64,000 nt of DNA from Vibrio sp. 10N (GCF_036245475.1 NZ_BTPM01000001.1:2790001-2854000); one strand, 5' to 3'; shown: positions 1 through 8,777, numbered from the stretch's first letter. Notes: generated by a model from the letters alone, not told the origin. Program-made: numbers and translations.

Positions 1-69
1 CCCTACATTTGAAGAAACACACAAGGCTGAAATTGCTGCCAGAATTATCCTACTACTCGTCTTTTCCAT
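1..69 (-). CDS. Start of an exported protein (partial, 23 codons)
   Basis: An open frame starts at the ATG at 69 and runs off the window edge. A strong AAGGAGAGG ribosome-binding site lies 4 to 6 bases upstream. The visible residues begin MEKTSSRIILAAISALCVSS, which has the basic start and hydrophobic core of a signal peptide. A Cys at about residue 17 could be a lipobox, but the preceding residues (SAL) do not settle it. The rest of the gene is outside the window, so the function cannot be named. Confidence 0.6.
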   Translation of the reverse strand, partial: MEKTSSRIILAAISALCVSSNVG

Positions 70-295
70 GACCTCTCCTTGCACGCAAAATGCACAATAT
101 TACTGGGTATTGATAGTTACATAATAATCACGTTTAGATAACAAAAGCCACTGAGTTAGCGGCACTTTTTAGTAAAAATGTCAGCCTCCCCCCTCGCTGT
201 AACCATTTAGCTCGTCTATAGTTAGTGATGATAAGTCTATGGTTTAGATTATTATTTTAACGGCATGCATACTTTTATATTGGTATGGGTAGCGA

Positions 296-2008
296 GTGAT
301 ATCTAGTTTTTCATTAAGAAGTGAACTCGTTACTATTTTTCAATGTCCTAAAGTGGCAAAATACCAAGATCCTACAAAAAGAGAGTCAGAAACGGTGTCA
401 GAACAAGCTCCATTAGATATTCGAATCGATGAAAATCAAACCCGTGTGAAAGATCAACTTAATCGTATTCTTTCCAGTAAAGCGTTCGACCAAAGCCCGA
501 AGATGAAACAGTTACTCTCTTTCGTCGTTGAGCAAACCTTGGCGGGTAATGGAGACCGACTCAAGCAATTTACCATTGCTACCGAAGTCTTTGACCGTGA
601 CGCCGATTTTGATCACCAAGCTGACCCTATTGTACGTATTCAAGCTGGCCGCGTTCGACGTACACTAGAAACGTATTATCTAACAGAAGGCGTGAACGAC
701 CCACTGGTACTGTCGATCCCTAAAGGACGCTATAGCCCAATCTTTACGCCGCAGATCCCACAAGCAGCACGTCAATCGACGACATTAGCGCAAATGGTGG
801 GGGACACCAACCGATCTCTCAACCCAACGCTCACCGTTCTCCCATTTTTGTCACTCTCCGATGACGCGGAAAAACGTTTCTTTGCAGAAGGTTTCGGTGA
901 AGAGCTCGCCACTGAACTGGCTCGTTTTGACATGCTAAAAGTGGTGTCGATGCACGCGTTAGGCGATACCAATATCGATCCTCGCACCTCTGCCGACGTC
1001 AAAGGTCTCGGTGAGAAGCTCAACGTATCCTTCATTACGTCAGGCACCATGCAAGCGCTTGGCAATAAGGTACGCATTTACGCCAAGCTATATCGCACCG
1101 ACAGCGGAGAGCAGGTTTGGGCGGAGAAATACACCTGTGATCTTGCCACTGACGATCTTTTTTCAGTACAAGATGACATCATTGCAGAGATCGTTGCAGA
1201 ACTCGCCTCAAGTTTTGGCATTATCCACCGCGAGATCTACGCCAGCTGCAATCAGAAAAAGATTGAACACCTGTCAACGTACGAGGCAACGTTACGTTAT
1301 CGTCACTATCTGATGACTCTGACTGAAGATACCCACCTGCAAGCTATGCAAGCACTACTCAGTGCAGTGCAAAATGAGCCAGACATTGCTCTGCTTCACG
1401 CCATGCTTGCTGTGCTCTATTTCGATGCAGAAATGCTGGGAATGGGACAGGTCGACAATGCGGTCGAAACCGGCCTGAATCACGCTCGTCGTGCCGTGGA
1501 ACTTGAACCAAGTAATCAAGAAGCACAAATGGCGATGCTCATGGCTTATCAGCTAAAAGACGATGTGAGTGGTATTGTCGAAACCGTTGATAAAGTGCTT
1601 GATATCAACCCAAATGCCGCCTACCAAATCGGCTTGTGCGGTTGGGCATTGTGTATGGCCGGTGAGTTCGAGCGAGGCCTTGAGCTGTTAGGAAGCTCTA
1701 AAGCACTCAACCCATTCCGCCCGCCATGGTTCTCACTGGCGTCTGTGGTTCATAAAATCATGCAAGACGACTTTGACGGCGCAGAGAAGTCCATCAGTAA
1801 GCTGTCGCTACGCCGCCTATTTTGGGTACCAATGCTCAAGGCTGTGATCCAAGTTTATAAAGGTGAGTTCAAACAAGCGCAAGCCAGTTATAAAGAGATG
1901 TTGCAAATCCGTCCCGACTTTGAAGGTAATGAAGAGCGCTATCTCGGCGCATTTATCTCCAGTCAAACAATTAAAAATAAGTTACTGGAAGGATTAGCTC
2001 GCCTGTAA
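296..2008 (+). CDS. Winged-helix / TolB-like / TPR protein
   Basis: This 570-residue protein has three parts. Residues about 50-150 resemble the N-terminal winged-helix-like segment found on some adenylate-cyclase-type and TPR signalling proteins (ends in IPKGRYSPIF). Residues about 178-305 match the TolB/FlgO-like domain that often links such regions to TPRs (LTVLPF, FAEGFGEELATELAR). Residues about 330-540 are helical repeats of TPR type. There is no nucleotide cyclase catalytic domain and no membrane segment, so it is probably a cytoplasmic scaffold or regulator. The GTG at 296 has a poor ribosome-binding site; an in-frame GTG at 395 keeps every domain and is a reasonable alternative. A strong terminator follows directly. 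Confidence 0.75.
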   Translation: MISSFSLRSELVTIFQCPKVAKYQDPTKRESETVSEQAPLDIRIDENQTRVKDQLNRILSSKAFDQSPKMKQLLSFVVEQTLAGNGDRLKQFTIATEVFDRDADFDHQADPIVRIQAGRVRRTLETYYLTEGVNDPLVLSIPKGRYSPIFTPQIPQAARQSTTLAQMVGDTNRSLNPTLTVLPFLSLSDDAEKRFFAEGFGEELATELARFDMLKVVSMHALGDTNIDPRTSADVKGLGEKLNVSFITSGTMQALGNKVRIYAKLYRTDSGEQVWAEKYTCDLATDDLFSVQDDIIAEIVAELASSFGIIHREIYASCNQKKIEHLSTYEATLRYRHYLMTLTEDTHLQAMQALLSAVQNEPDIALLHAMLAVLYFDAEMLGMGQVDNAVETGLNHARRAVELEPSNQEAQMAMLMAYQLKDDVSGIVETVDKVLDINPNAAYQIGLCGWALCMAGEFERGLELLGSSKALNPFRPPWFSLASVVHKIMQDDFDGAEKSISKLSLRRLFWVPMLKAVIQVYKGEFKQAQASYKEMLQIRPDFEGNEERYLGAFISSQTIKNKLLEGLARL

Positions 2009-2032
2009 CCACGCGAGCCACAGACACAAAGC

Positions 2033-2060
2033 AAAAGAGAGCCAAACGGCTCTCTTTTTT
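2033..2060 (+). terminator. Terminator after the TPR gene
   Basis: A 10-bp perfect stem (AAAGAGAGCC / GGCTCTCTTT) with an AAAC loop is followed by a T run. It lies 25 bases after the stop at 2008 and just before the stop of the convergent glycine-zipper gene, so it may serve both strands. Confidence 0.9.
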
Positions 2061-2076
2061 GATGCTGACATCAAGG

Positions 2077-2526
2077 CTAGTAATCGTAGATATCATCGTC
2101 ATAAGCATCTTCAAGATACTCATCTTCTATTTCTTCTTCGATGATTTCTTCAGTGATGTATTCCTCTTCGATCACCTCTTCAGCAATGATCTCTTCTGCG
2201 ATGTACTCTTCTTCAATATACTCTTCGGCCAAGTACTCTTCTGCAATGTATTCATCTTCAATAATCACATCGGTCGCGACTTCACATTCGGCTTCATAGT
2301 AAGCGCCATCAATTGCACCGCCAACCGCACCAGCGCCGCCGCCAATCAAAGCGCCGGTTTTCGCCCCTTCGCCACCATCGACAATGCCGCCAACAATCGC
2401 GCCAGTCACTGCACCGTCAACTGCGCCAACAACAGCGCCTTCTGCTTCTTGATCACAGTAATAACCAAAGCTGACCGAGCTAATCATCATCAAGCATGCG
2501 CCGATAATTAGACTTAATTTATTCAT
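2077..2526 (-). CDS. Exported glycine-zipper protein with long acidic tail
   Basis: This 149-residue protein has a signal peptide (cleavage near SVSFG-YY), then YYCDQEAEGA, then a glycine-zipper segment (about residues 30-75, rich in GA, GG and DGA) that would form tightly packed membrane helices, a second Cys in CEVATDV, and about 65 residues of repeated EE(Y/I) ending in DDDIYDY. The two Cys may pair. It starts 9 bases after the upstream dehydrogenase stop, and that TAG stop is part of the ribosome-binding site (TAGGAG), so translation is probably coupled. A close paralog lies at 45350-45703. The function is unknown; glycine-zipper proteins are usually envelope proteins. Confidence 0.8.
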   Translation of the reverse strand: MNKLSLIIGACLMMISSVSFGYYCDQEAEGAVVGAVDGAVTGAIVGGIVDGGEGAKTGALIGGGAGAVGGAIDGAYYEAECEVATDVIIEDEYIAEEYLAEEYIEEEYIAEEIIAEEVIEEEYITEEIIEEEIEDEYLEDAYDDDIYDY

Positions 2527-2535
2527 GTTACGCTC

Positions 2536-3303
2536 CTATTGCGCTAATTGGTTGTATGCATCAATACTCATTCCAGCACTGAATCCGCCGTCGACACCAA
2601 TCGACTGACCGTTCACGAAACTGCTGTCTTCTGACGCCAAAAAATGCACTACCGCCGCCACTTCTTCGGGTTTAGCAATGCGCCCCAATGGCACCGCACG
2701 TTTTTCCATACGCAACTGTGGCTCACCGCCTGAGGCATAAGCTCGCGGCGTATCCACAGACGTTGGACAAACCGCATTAACGCGAATTTGTTTGGTGCCA
2801 AGCTCTAGAGCTGCCGTTTGAGTAATGCCTAACACCGCCCACTTTGAACTGGCAAGCGCGCCAAGGTATGGCACCCCTTGAGTACCCGCAACAGAGGCAA
2901 TATTAATAATGCTGCTGCCCTTTGGCATATAAGGCACCGCGTGCTTAATGGTTAATGCCGTGCCAAGTGCGTTGACTTCAAAGTTGGCGTTATATTCGGA
3001 TTTTTTTGACTCCATAATGGTGCTATAGCCATTCGTCGAGCCAGCACAGTTGACCAGCACATCAATCTGTCCATAACGCTCAAATGCAATCGCCATTAGC
3101 TCACTTAACGAAAACTCGTCAGTCACATCAGCATACACATAATGGGCGTCTAGGGTTTGCAGCGCAGGTTCATTGGCATTGATACCCGCAATCATCAGCT
3201 TGGCCCCCGCGCTGAGCAGGCGCTTAGCAATAGATTCGCCGATACCTGAGGTACCACCAATTAATACAACGACTTTGTCAGTGAGCTGAAATGGCATAGA
3301 CAT
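2536..3303 (-). CDS. SDR-family protein lacking the catalytic Tyr
   Basis: This 255-residue protein has the Rossmann signature GGTSGIGE near residue 16, NCAG near residue 87, and the Ser of NIASVAG, followed by the C-terminal GQSIGVDGG typical of classical SDRs. At the YxxxK active site the sequence reads LASSK (frame GALASSKWAV), so the catalytic Tyr is replaced by Leu while Lys is kept. It probably binds NAD(P), but standard SDR chemistry is doubtful. GAGG precedes the ATG. It is the first gene of a pair with the acidic glycine-zipper gene. Substrate unknown. Confidence 0.85.
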   Translation of the reverse strand: MSMPFQLTDKVVVLIGGTSGIGESIAKRLLSAGAKLMIAGINANEPALQTLDAHYVYADVTDEFSLSELMAIAFERYGQIDVLVNCAGSTNGYSTIMESKKSEYNANFEVNALGTALTIKHAVPYMPKGSSIINIASVAGTQGVPYLGALASSKWAVLGITQTAALELGTKQIRVNAVCPTSVDTPRAYASGGEPQLRMEKRAVPLGRIAKPEEVAAVVHFLASEDSSFVNGQSIGVDGGFSAGMSIDAYNQLAQ

Positions 3304-3449
3304 GCTGCGTCCTCATTGATTACACGCGGTTAATATTTGACTGTGACTTAGTGTATCGATTGTGTTGGACAGGGAGCAGTTAGTAACTGGAAACGATCCA
3401 GTAACAGGCAGTAAATAGGTTGAAAAATAAAGATAATTGAGAGGAGAGA

Positions 3450-3469
3450 CTAAGGCATCCTTGCCTTAG
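3450..3469 (-). terminator. Hairpin downstream of the outer-membrane barrel gene
   Basis: A 7-bp perfect inverted repeat (CTAAGGC / GCCTTAG) with a 6-base loop lies 30 bases after the barrel gene's stop. There is no clear T run, so it may be a weak terminator or a 3' stabilising hairpin. Confidence 0.45.
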
Positions 3470-3498
3470 AGTTGAGAGGAACTGTTTAGGCTACTGGG

Positions 3499-4290
3499 TT
3501 AGAAGAACCAAGTCGCACCGATACGGACTTCACGGTTACCATCTAGGTGCTTTAGACGTGACTCACCACCAGCTTTAAAGAAGTGCTCAGAGTACGTCAC
3601 ATTACCCCAAATACTGCCATCTGATGTGAGTGGCACACCACCTTCGAAGTTAAGCTCAAGCGACTGCTCGTTCTTACCAAATGCGTTGTTGTAGTTCGCG
3701 TACTGTGGGTTCACGGTTACGTAGTGACCTTGCTCAGAGAGATAGAACGAGTTAAACCAGTTCGCCTGCCAACCATTTTCAGAACGACCGTTATCGTACT
3801 CGTTACGCATTACCGCCACATTTGGGTAAGACACCCAGTTTTCAAATGGTGTGATGACTTTTGCTACCGCACCCACTGCCGCTGTTTGCTGAGTACCGCT
3901 TTGCTTAGCTACCCAGTTTGAGCCATAGCTGATGTAATCAAGGGAGAAGCCGATTTCAGGAAGCACTTCTGAACCAGTGGCGTGTACTTGGAAGTAACGA
4001 GCACGGATACGAGAGAGACCAAAGTCCTTCGACTTGCCTTCTTGTCCATCTAGGTTGGTTTGAAAGTCAGTTTCAAATTGACCTAGGTAACCAATATCCT
4101 CGTTGTAAGAGCCTGCCATGTTCAGTTGCAGACGAGTAAGGCCATCTTTGCCTTTCGCACCAGAATCAACTTTTAGGTAGGTTTGTGGGCGAGTCACGTC
4201 AGCTGGATCATTAGTTTGCTCTTCTGTCGCTTGCGCATTGAACGCTAGCGCGGCAAGAACTGCTGCAGAAAGAGTTGAAAAGTGCTTCAT
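3499..4290 (-). CDS. Outer-membrane beta-barrel protein (porin-like)
   Basis: This 263-residue protein begins with a clear signal peptide (MKHFSTLSAAVLAALAFNAQA, cleaved about residue 21). The mature part shows alternating hydrophobic and polar stretches typical of outer-membrane strands (TRLQLNMAGSY, RIRARYFQVHA, GFSLDYISYG) and ends in Phe (VRIGATWFF), the usual barrel-insertion signal. The ending resembles KdgM/OmpL-type small porins, but I cannot assign a family firmly. The ATG at 4290 was chosen because the longer frame (to 4416) adds 42 residues that do not look like an export signal. It stands alone, with a hairpin downstream. Confidence 0.75.
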   Translation of the reverse strand: MKHFSTLSAAVLAALAFNAQATEEQTNDPADVTRPQTYLKVDSGAKGKDGLTRLQLNMAGSYNEDIGYLGQFETDFQTNLDGQEGKSKDFGLSRIRARYFQVHATGSEVLPEIGFSLDYISYGSNWVAKQSGTQQTAAVGAVAKVITPFENWVSYPNVAVMRNEYDNGRSENGWQANWFNSFYLSEQGHYVTVNPQYANYNNAFGKNEQSLELNFEGGVPLTSDGSIWGNVTYSEHFFKAGGESRLKHLDGNREVRIGATWFF

Positions 4291-4461
4291 GTTTTTAATC
4301 CCATGATTATCAATAATTGCTGGGAAGTATGAAGCACTGGTAGGGTAATCGAAGTAACTCTGGGTAATGTAACCTATTTGAATATTAGAAAGCTTAGACC
4401 GCCTTCTATTGACCAATAAGATATAAGGAGAAAAACAGACTAACGCAGGACACCAGGAGCA

Positions 4462-4926
4462 CTACGCAGAAAACAGAAAGTGATAGCACATAATCACCGC
4501 ATCTTCGCGCCCTTGCTCTGTCGGGTAATAGTCACGGCGCCTGTCCACCTCATTAAACCCCTCCGAAGCGTAAAGTGAAACAGCAGCGGTATTACTTTCA
4601 CGCACTTCCAGCCAGGCGCTTTCTGCTTGGCAAGAGTCACAGTAGTCCATTAAATGCTGAATCAATTGACGACCATACCCCTGCCCTTGGTGACGTGGCG
4701 ACACAGCGACGTTAAGCAGTGACACTTCCCCCACGATATTCTGAGCATAGAAGTAGCCGACGACTTGGTCATTAACCAACATCACCACATTGTGAGCACC
4801 ACGACCATTAAGGTCACGTAACATCGAGGTTTTCCATGGATGGCTATGTGCTTGCTGTTCGATGACCACCACATCATCGAGGTGTGATTCGGTCATCTCA
4901 GTAAAAACGGGGTTATTGCTTGGCAC
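4462..4926 (-). CDS. rimI: Ribosomal protein bS18 alanine N-acetyltransferase RimI
   Basis: A GNAT enzyme that acetylates the N-terminal Ala of ribosomal protein S18. The AcCoA-binding signature RHQGQGYG lies mid-protein; HSHPW, AWLEVRESNTAAVSLYASEGF and RRRDYYP match RimI closely. It overlaps the end of holD, as in E. coli. The start is uncertain: the GTG at 4926 gives an N-terminus of about E. coli length and has GGAAC upstream; the ATG at 4896 and a longer frame to 4971 are alternatives. Expression by coupling to holD is likely. Confidence 0.9.
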   Translation of the reverse strand: MPSNNPVFTEMTESHLDDVVVIEQQAHSHPWKTSMLRDLNGRGAHNVVMLVNDQVVGYFYAQNIVGEVSLLNVAVSPRHQGQGYGRQLIQHLMDYCDSCQAESAWLEVRESNTAAVSLYASEGFNEVDRRRDYYPTEQGREDAVIMCYHFLFSA

Positions 4927-5344
4927 GGATCTGGTTCCAAAGTTGTCGCTTATGCCCATCTTGACCTTCAATCTCTGCTAACAGTGGCGAATTCAAGGTG
5001 AGTGGCGTATCGGAAAGCGAATGTTGCTCGGCCCACTGACTCAAACGTTCGGGCGCTGATTCTACACCTGCAAACCACACCCAACGCGGCATCGGCGTGG
5101 CGTCCAGTTGGGTAAGCATATCCGGCGTAATGTGCATTGCCTGCGAAAGGTCGAGCTTCATGGCTTTGAGTATTTTCTCAAAAAAGACAACCTTGTCGCC
5201 TTGTGGTTTGACTGGCGAGACAAACAATAACTGACAAGATTCAGGGACTGAAAATCGGGCTTGGGCGCTGTGCGGCACACGTTCTGGGTGCATCAACTCC
5301 CAGGTTTGAATACCCATCAACTGTAACGTAGTGCGGTTATGCAT
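4913..5344 (-). CDS. holD: DNA polymerase III psi subunit HolD
   Basis: Psi is the small clamp-loader accessory subunit that joins chi (HolC) to the gamma/tau complex and so links the replisome to SSB. The 143-residue protein starts MHNRTTLQLMGIQTWELMHPE, which matches the conserved psi N-terminus, and contains PRWVWFAG. The ATG at 5344 was preferred to an upstream frame (to 5440) because the extension has no family counterpart. The 3' end overlaps rimI, the usual holD-rimI arrangement. Confidence 0.85.
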   Translation of the reverse strand: MHNRTTLQLMGIQTWELMHPERVPHSAQARFSVPESCQLLFVSPVKPQGDKVVFFEKILKAMKLDLSQAMHITPDMLTQLDATPMPRWVWFAGVESAPERLSQWAEQHSLSDTPLTLNSPLLAEIEGQDGHKRQLWNQIRAKQ

Positions 5345-5473
5345 AGGTTGGCCTGTGTAGCAGGTTTGAGCAACGGTTATAAAGCGGTTGAGCGAAGTGT
5401 AACAGAGCCTAAATGGATCACCAAACCTCAAGTCGGTCATAGGACTACAACCAACTTGAGAGGATAGAGGTGA

Positions 5474-5989
5474 CTAGAGGGCTAAAAACTCAGGGCTGTA
5501 CTCAATAGTGCCTGTCTTACCCGCTAGTAATGCGGGAATGGTCTCCTCGGTCAGAGACTGTACTTGAAAAGCCCCCTCAGGCACTTCCCATTGACACGTC
5601 AGACCGAACTCACTTGCTGATGTAAAACCAAGCTTGGCGTAGTAATTAGGATCGCCAAGCACCACACATGCTGGGTAGCCAAAATCCAGTAGCGTCTCAA
5701 ATGCCTCTTTCACCAACGACTTCGCAATGCCTTGCCCTTGATGGGACTTCGCTACAGCTAGCGGCGCAAGTCCTTGCCAGGAAAGCTCTTCGCCATCGAT
5801 CGCAACAGGCGAAAACAACACATGACCAATCACCTCTCCTTCGTCACTGCAGGCAACCAAAGACAAGGTTAAACGGCTATTCTCTCGCAGTGCCATCACC
5901 AAATTGGCTTCAGCGTCTGTTTCGAAAACCGATTTTAGAAGGCGGTCAATCGCCAGAATATCGGCAGGCGCCTCAGTTCGAATAAGCAT
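5474..5989 (-). CDS. yhbS: GNAT N-acetyltransferase, YhbS type
   Basis: This 171-residue GNAT protein has an AcCoA-binding signature (SHQGQGIAKSLV) near residue 88 and the C-terminal pattern CVVLGDPNYYAKLGF typical of YhbS proteins. Its substrate is not known. It overlaps the 3' end of ubiT by 17 bases, the same yhbT-yhbS pairing seen in E. coli, so the two are translated from one mRNA. The start could be the ATG at 5989 (family-like) or the ATG four codons upstream at 6001. Confidence 0.85.
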   Translation of the reverse strand: MLIRTEAPADILAIDRLLKSVFETDAEANLVMALRENSRLTLSLVACSDEGEVIGHVLFSPVAIDGEELSWQGLAPLAVAKSHQGQGIAKSLVKEAFETLLDFGYPACVVLGDPNYYAKLGFTSASEFGLTCQWEVPEGAFQVQSLTEETIPALLAGKTGTIEYSPEFLAL

Positions 5990-6500
5990 TAGCAACCCCA
6001 TTTACGTCTGATGTTGGCTGCAACCCTTTATGTACGAACTCAGCCAAGTGCATGAGAGCCGATAACATCGGCTTTGGCAGTGCATCCAAATCCACACTGT
6101 CCATCAAGTTCTTTACCTCAAGCCCGAGTTCCGTATCTCCTTCGATACTCAAACGGCGCTGGAAGAACAGCGTATCTGGGTCTTCCTTACGACCAGCAAT
6201 CAACACTAAGTCATTCAGATCGCCGCTAAAACTGACGTTTTCCTGTTGCTCGCGTTCAGCGACAATAAGCGATTCATCACTGTAGGAAATGTACCAACTG
6301 AGGTTCAGATCACGAATATGAACTTTCAACCACTTATCTTCAAGAAAATCGAAGTCACCATCCTCAAGTGCTTCTTTAAAAACGGTTTTTAGCCCTTCAA
6401 GCAGAACCCGGTTCTGAACTTTGTTCGGCAGAAAATTGACGGGGGATCGCAAAATTTGTGCTGCGTTTTTAACTAGTTGACTACGAATCTTGTCTAACAC
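5973..6500 (-). CDS. ubiT: SCP2-type accessory protein UbiT (O2-independent ubiquinone synthesis)
   Basis: A 175-residue protein with an SCP2 sterol-carrier-like lipid-binding domain (about residues 40-150: LSWYISYSDESLIVA, FQRRLSIEGDTELGL), matching YhbT. In E. coli YhbT was renamed UbiT; it binds prenylated quinone intermediates and is needed for O2-independent ubiquinone synthesis together with UbiU and UbiV. Those two genes lie 2.4 kb away on the other strand (8881-10785), so the three-gene set is complete. It shares an upstream region (6501-6679) with the divergent GGDEF-EAL gene. No clear FNR dyad was seen there. Confidence 0.9.
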   Translation of the reverse strand: MLDKIRSQLVKNAAQILRSPVNFLPNKVQNRVLLEGLKTVFKEALEDGDFDFLEDKWLKVHIRDLNLSWYISYSDESLIVAEREQQENVSFSGDLNDLVLIAGRKEDPDTLFFQRRLSIEGDTELGLEVKNLMDSVDLDALPKPMLSALMHLAEFVHKGLQPTSDVNGVANAYSN

Positions 6501-6679
6501 GCGGTTTTTCCGTTAGTTTGTACTTTAGAAACGCCATAATACGGTATTCGTACAAAAAAAATCCTGTTGTGTGTCAAATATTTTTTGCTTTTATCTTTAC
6601 CCTTTCCTAACTGATAAATCACAGTTATAGTGTGTGGGTTACTGATATATAAGCGCTTCAGAGAACTGGTAGTACATTG

Positions 6680-8719
6680 ATGTCATCCAAATTGTTAAAG
6701 GAATACTTTGCTAAGCTAACGTCTAATAGCCCCTTCTTTTTTGCTATTTTAGACGACGAGCACCACTATTGGATGGTCAATGATCGCTATTGCGATGTAG
6801 CCGGTCTCACCCACAGCGACCTCATTGGTATGAATGATAATGAGGTACTCGGCGCACGCTTCTATCACCAGCTCAAGCCATATTATGAACGTGCTTTTCT
6901 CGGTGAATCGATTGAAGCGGAAGTCACCCTTGACGAGTCAGACATCGAGTCTAGTCTGCATTTTAGTGTCTCCCCGATTGAATTGAACGGCGTGGTTGAA
7001 TATGTGGTCTTTCATGCCATTGATACCTCTGAAAAACAGATCATTACCCGTTCGCTCGAAGAATCCGAAACTAAATTTTTAAAGCTGACGGAGCTAATTC
7101 CCGATGGCCTGCTGCTGGTCGAAGATGGCTGCATCATCTCGGCTAACCCTGCGTCCGCACGTTTGTTTGGCTACTCAAGCCACGGCGACTTACTTGGGGA
7201 GTCTCTCACTCGTTTGCTTCGCAATGAAAATAGCAACCAACGTGTACAGCTCAATTTCAACCAAATCGATGCCAAAACACCGCTGCATTTCATGACCAGT
7301 GACTATTGTGGTAGCCAGCGACGTTTGGCACTGCATGTCGATACGGCGAACTTATTCGGTGCCAATGCCCATTTAATATTGGTGCAAGATCTTGACGAGA
7401 AACCTAGCCCGGTCACCCAAAGCAGTCACGAAGATGCCAACATTGACGCGCTAACCAAACTCTACAATCGACTCGGCTTTACCCGCTGCCTCGATCACTT
7501 TATTGAGGCTGGCACTCCGTTTGTCATGCTCTACCTTGATATAGACAACTTCAAAAACATCAACGATTCACTCGGCCACCACATTGGCGACCGAGTGATC
7601 CAAGAAGTCTCGGCACGTCTTAAGCGCTACTTACCGCAAGAGGCGGTGCTCGCTCACTTAGGCGGTGATGAATTTGGCATCATTTTGCCTGAGCCCGATA
7701 GCAATATCGCTGCAGACGAACTGGCAGAGAAAATCATCGGCTTGATTAATCAGCCCTTCGATCTACACCACTTTAGTAAACGACTAGCCTGCTCCATCGG
7801 TAGCGTACAGTCGCCTAATGATGGCAATGATGCGCGAATCCTGCTGCAAAATGCCGACACCGCGATGTACGAAGCTAAAGCGCGCGGTCGCAACCGACTA
7901 GTCAAGTTTAATGACCAGATGAACAAAGAGGCGCGAATGCGTCTATGGCTGGAAATTGAACTGCAAAAAGCGCTGCAGCAAAATGGTCTAGAGGTTTGGT
8001 ATCAACCTAAAGTTAACGCGCGCGATTTCAGCATTAATGGCGCAGAAGCTCTGGTGCGTTGGAAGCACCCTGTGGAAGGCTACATCAGCCCGGCCTCTTT
8101 CATCCCAGTTGCTGAGCAAGCTGGCTTAATCGAAAGTCTTGGCCGCGTGGTCATGCGCGATGTATTTACCACGGTAAAACGCTGGAAGCTGCAGGGCATT
8201 TTGCCTGGACGGGTGGCGATCAACTTATCCCCAGAACAGTTTGGCAACCCTAAACTCATTGACTACATGGAGCGCCTACTGCGTAGCACTGGGCTTGATC
8301 CTAGCTGTATCACCTTCGAGCTGACCGAAAGTGCCGTCATGAGCAACAGCGAACATACACTGCAAATGCTGAACTCCATTAAAAAGCTTGGTTTTGCACT
8401 GTCAATTGATGACTTCGGTACGGGCTACTCTTCGCTCTCGTATCTAGCCCATTTCCCTATTGATGAACTTAAGATCGACCGCGCATTCATCATGGATATT
8501 GATACCCTGCCTAAGCAGCTAACGGTGATTGAAAACATCATCAACTTGGGCAAATCACTTAACTTGTCGGTTGTGGCCGAAGGAGTGGAAACGCGTCATC
8601 AGGCGACGCTGCTGTCAAATCTCAACTGTAACTCTATTCAGGGTTTCCACTTCCACCGTCCGCAACCTAAGCACGAAGTGGAAGCGCTATTTGCTCAAAA
8701 TCGTCGCCACCGAAACTAG
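6680..8719 (+). CDS. PAS-PAS-GGDEF-EAL c-di-GMP enzyme
   Basis: A 679-residue cytoplasmic signalling protein: PAS (about 15-115), PAS (about 135-238), GGDEF (about 255-410) and EAL (about 425-665). The cyclase motif is intact (GGDEF), but the RxxD inhibitory site before it is absent (PQEA instead). The phosphodiesterase motifs are intact: EAL, NLSPEQF, ELTES, DDFGTGYSSL, LKID, AEGVE and QGFHF. It may therefore make and break c-di-GMP, with PAS domains sensing redox, light or ligand. The ATG at 6680 follows an in-frame TTG at 6677; no transmembrane segment is evident. It sits between ubiT and ubiUV. Confidence 0.93.
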   Translation: MSSKLLKEYFAKLTSNSPFFFAILDDEHHYWMVNDRYCDVAGLTHSDLIGMNDNEVLGARFYHQLKPYYERAFLGESIEAEVTLDESDIESSLHFSVSPIELNGVVEYVVFHAIDTSEKQIITRSLEESETKFLKLTELIPDGLLLVEDGCIISANPASARLFGYSSHGDLLGESLTRLLRNENSNQRVQLNFNQIDAKTPLHFMTSDYCGSQRRLALHVDTANLFGANAHLILVQDLDEKPSPVTQSSHEDANIDALTKLYNRLGFTRCLDHFIEAGTPFVMLYLDIDNFKNINDSLGHHIGDRVIQEVSARLKRYLPQEAVLAHLGGDEFGIILPEPDSNIAADELAEKIIGLINQPFDLHHFSKRLACSIGSVQSPNDGNDARILLQNADTAMYEAKARGRNRLVKFNDQMNKEARMRLWLEIELQKALQQNGLEVWYQPKVNARDFSINGAEALVRWKHPVEGYISPASFIPVAEQAGLIESLGRVVMRDVFTTVKRWKLQGILPGRVAINLSPEQFGNPKLIDYMERLLRSTGLDPSCITFELTESAVMSNSEHTLQMLNSIKKLGFALSIDDFGTGYSSLSYLAHFPIDELKIDRAFIMDIDTLPKQLTVIENIINLGKSLNLSVVAEGVETRHQATLLSNLNCNSIQGFHFHRPQPKHEVEALFAQNRRHRN

Positions 8720-8732
8720 TTATAATTGTTAT

Positions 8733-8777
8733 CCAAAGAGGCCAGATGTTGACCTTTCAGCAAACTTACCTCTTTGG
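8733..8777. repeat. Inverted repeat between the GGDEF-EAL gene and ubiU
   Basis: A perfect 9-bp inverted repeat (CCAAAGAGG / CCTCTTTGG) with a 27-base loop starts 14 bases after the GGDEF-EAL stop. The loop is long and no T run follows, so it may be a weak terminator or an mRNA structure ahead of ubiUV. Confidence 0.4.

Noticed and set aside
2059..2511. 150-codon plus-strand frame opposite the glycine-zipper gene
   Set aside because: It is the antisense of a repetitive acidic coding region (low-complexity Phe-rich product); the minus-strand frame has a signal peptide and ribosome-binding site.
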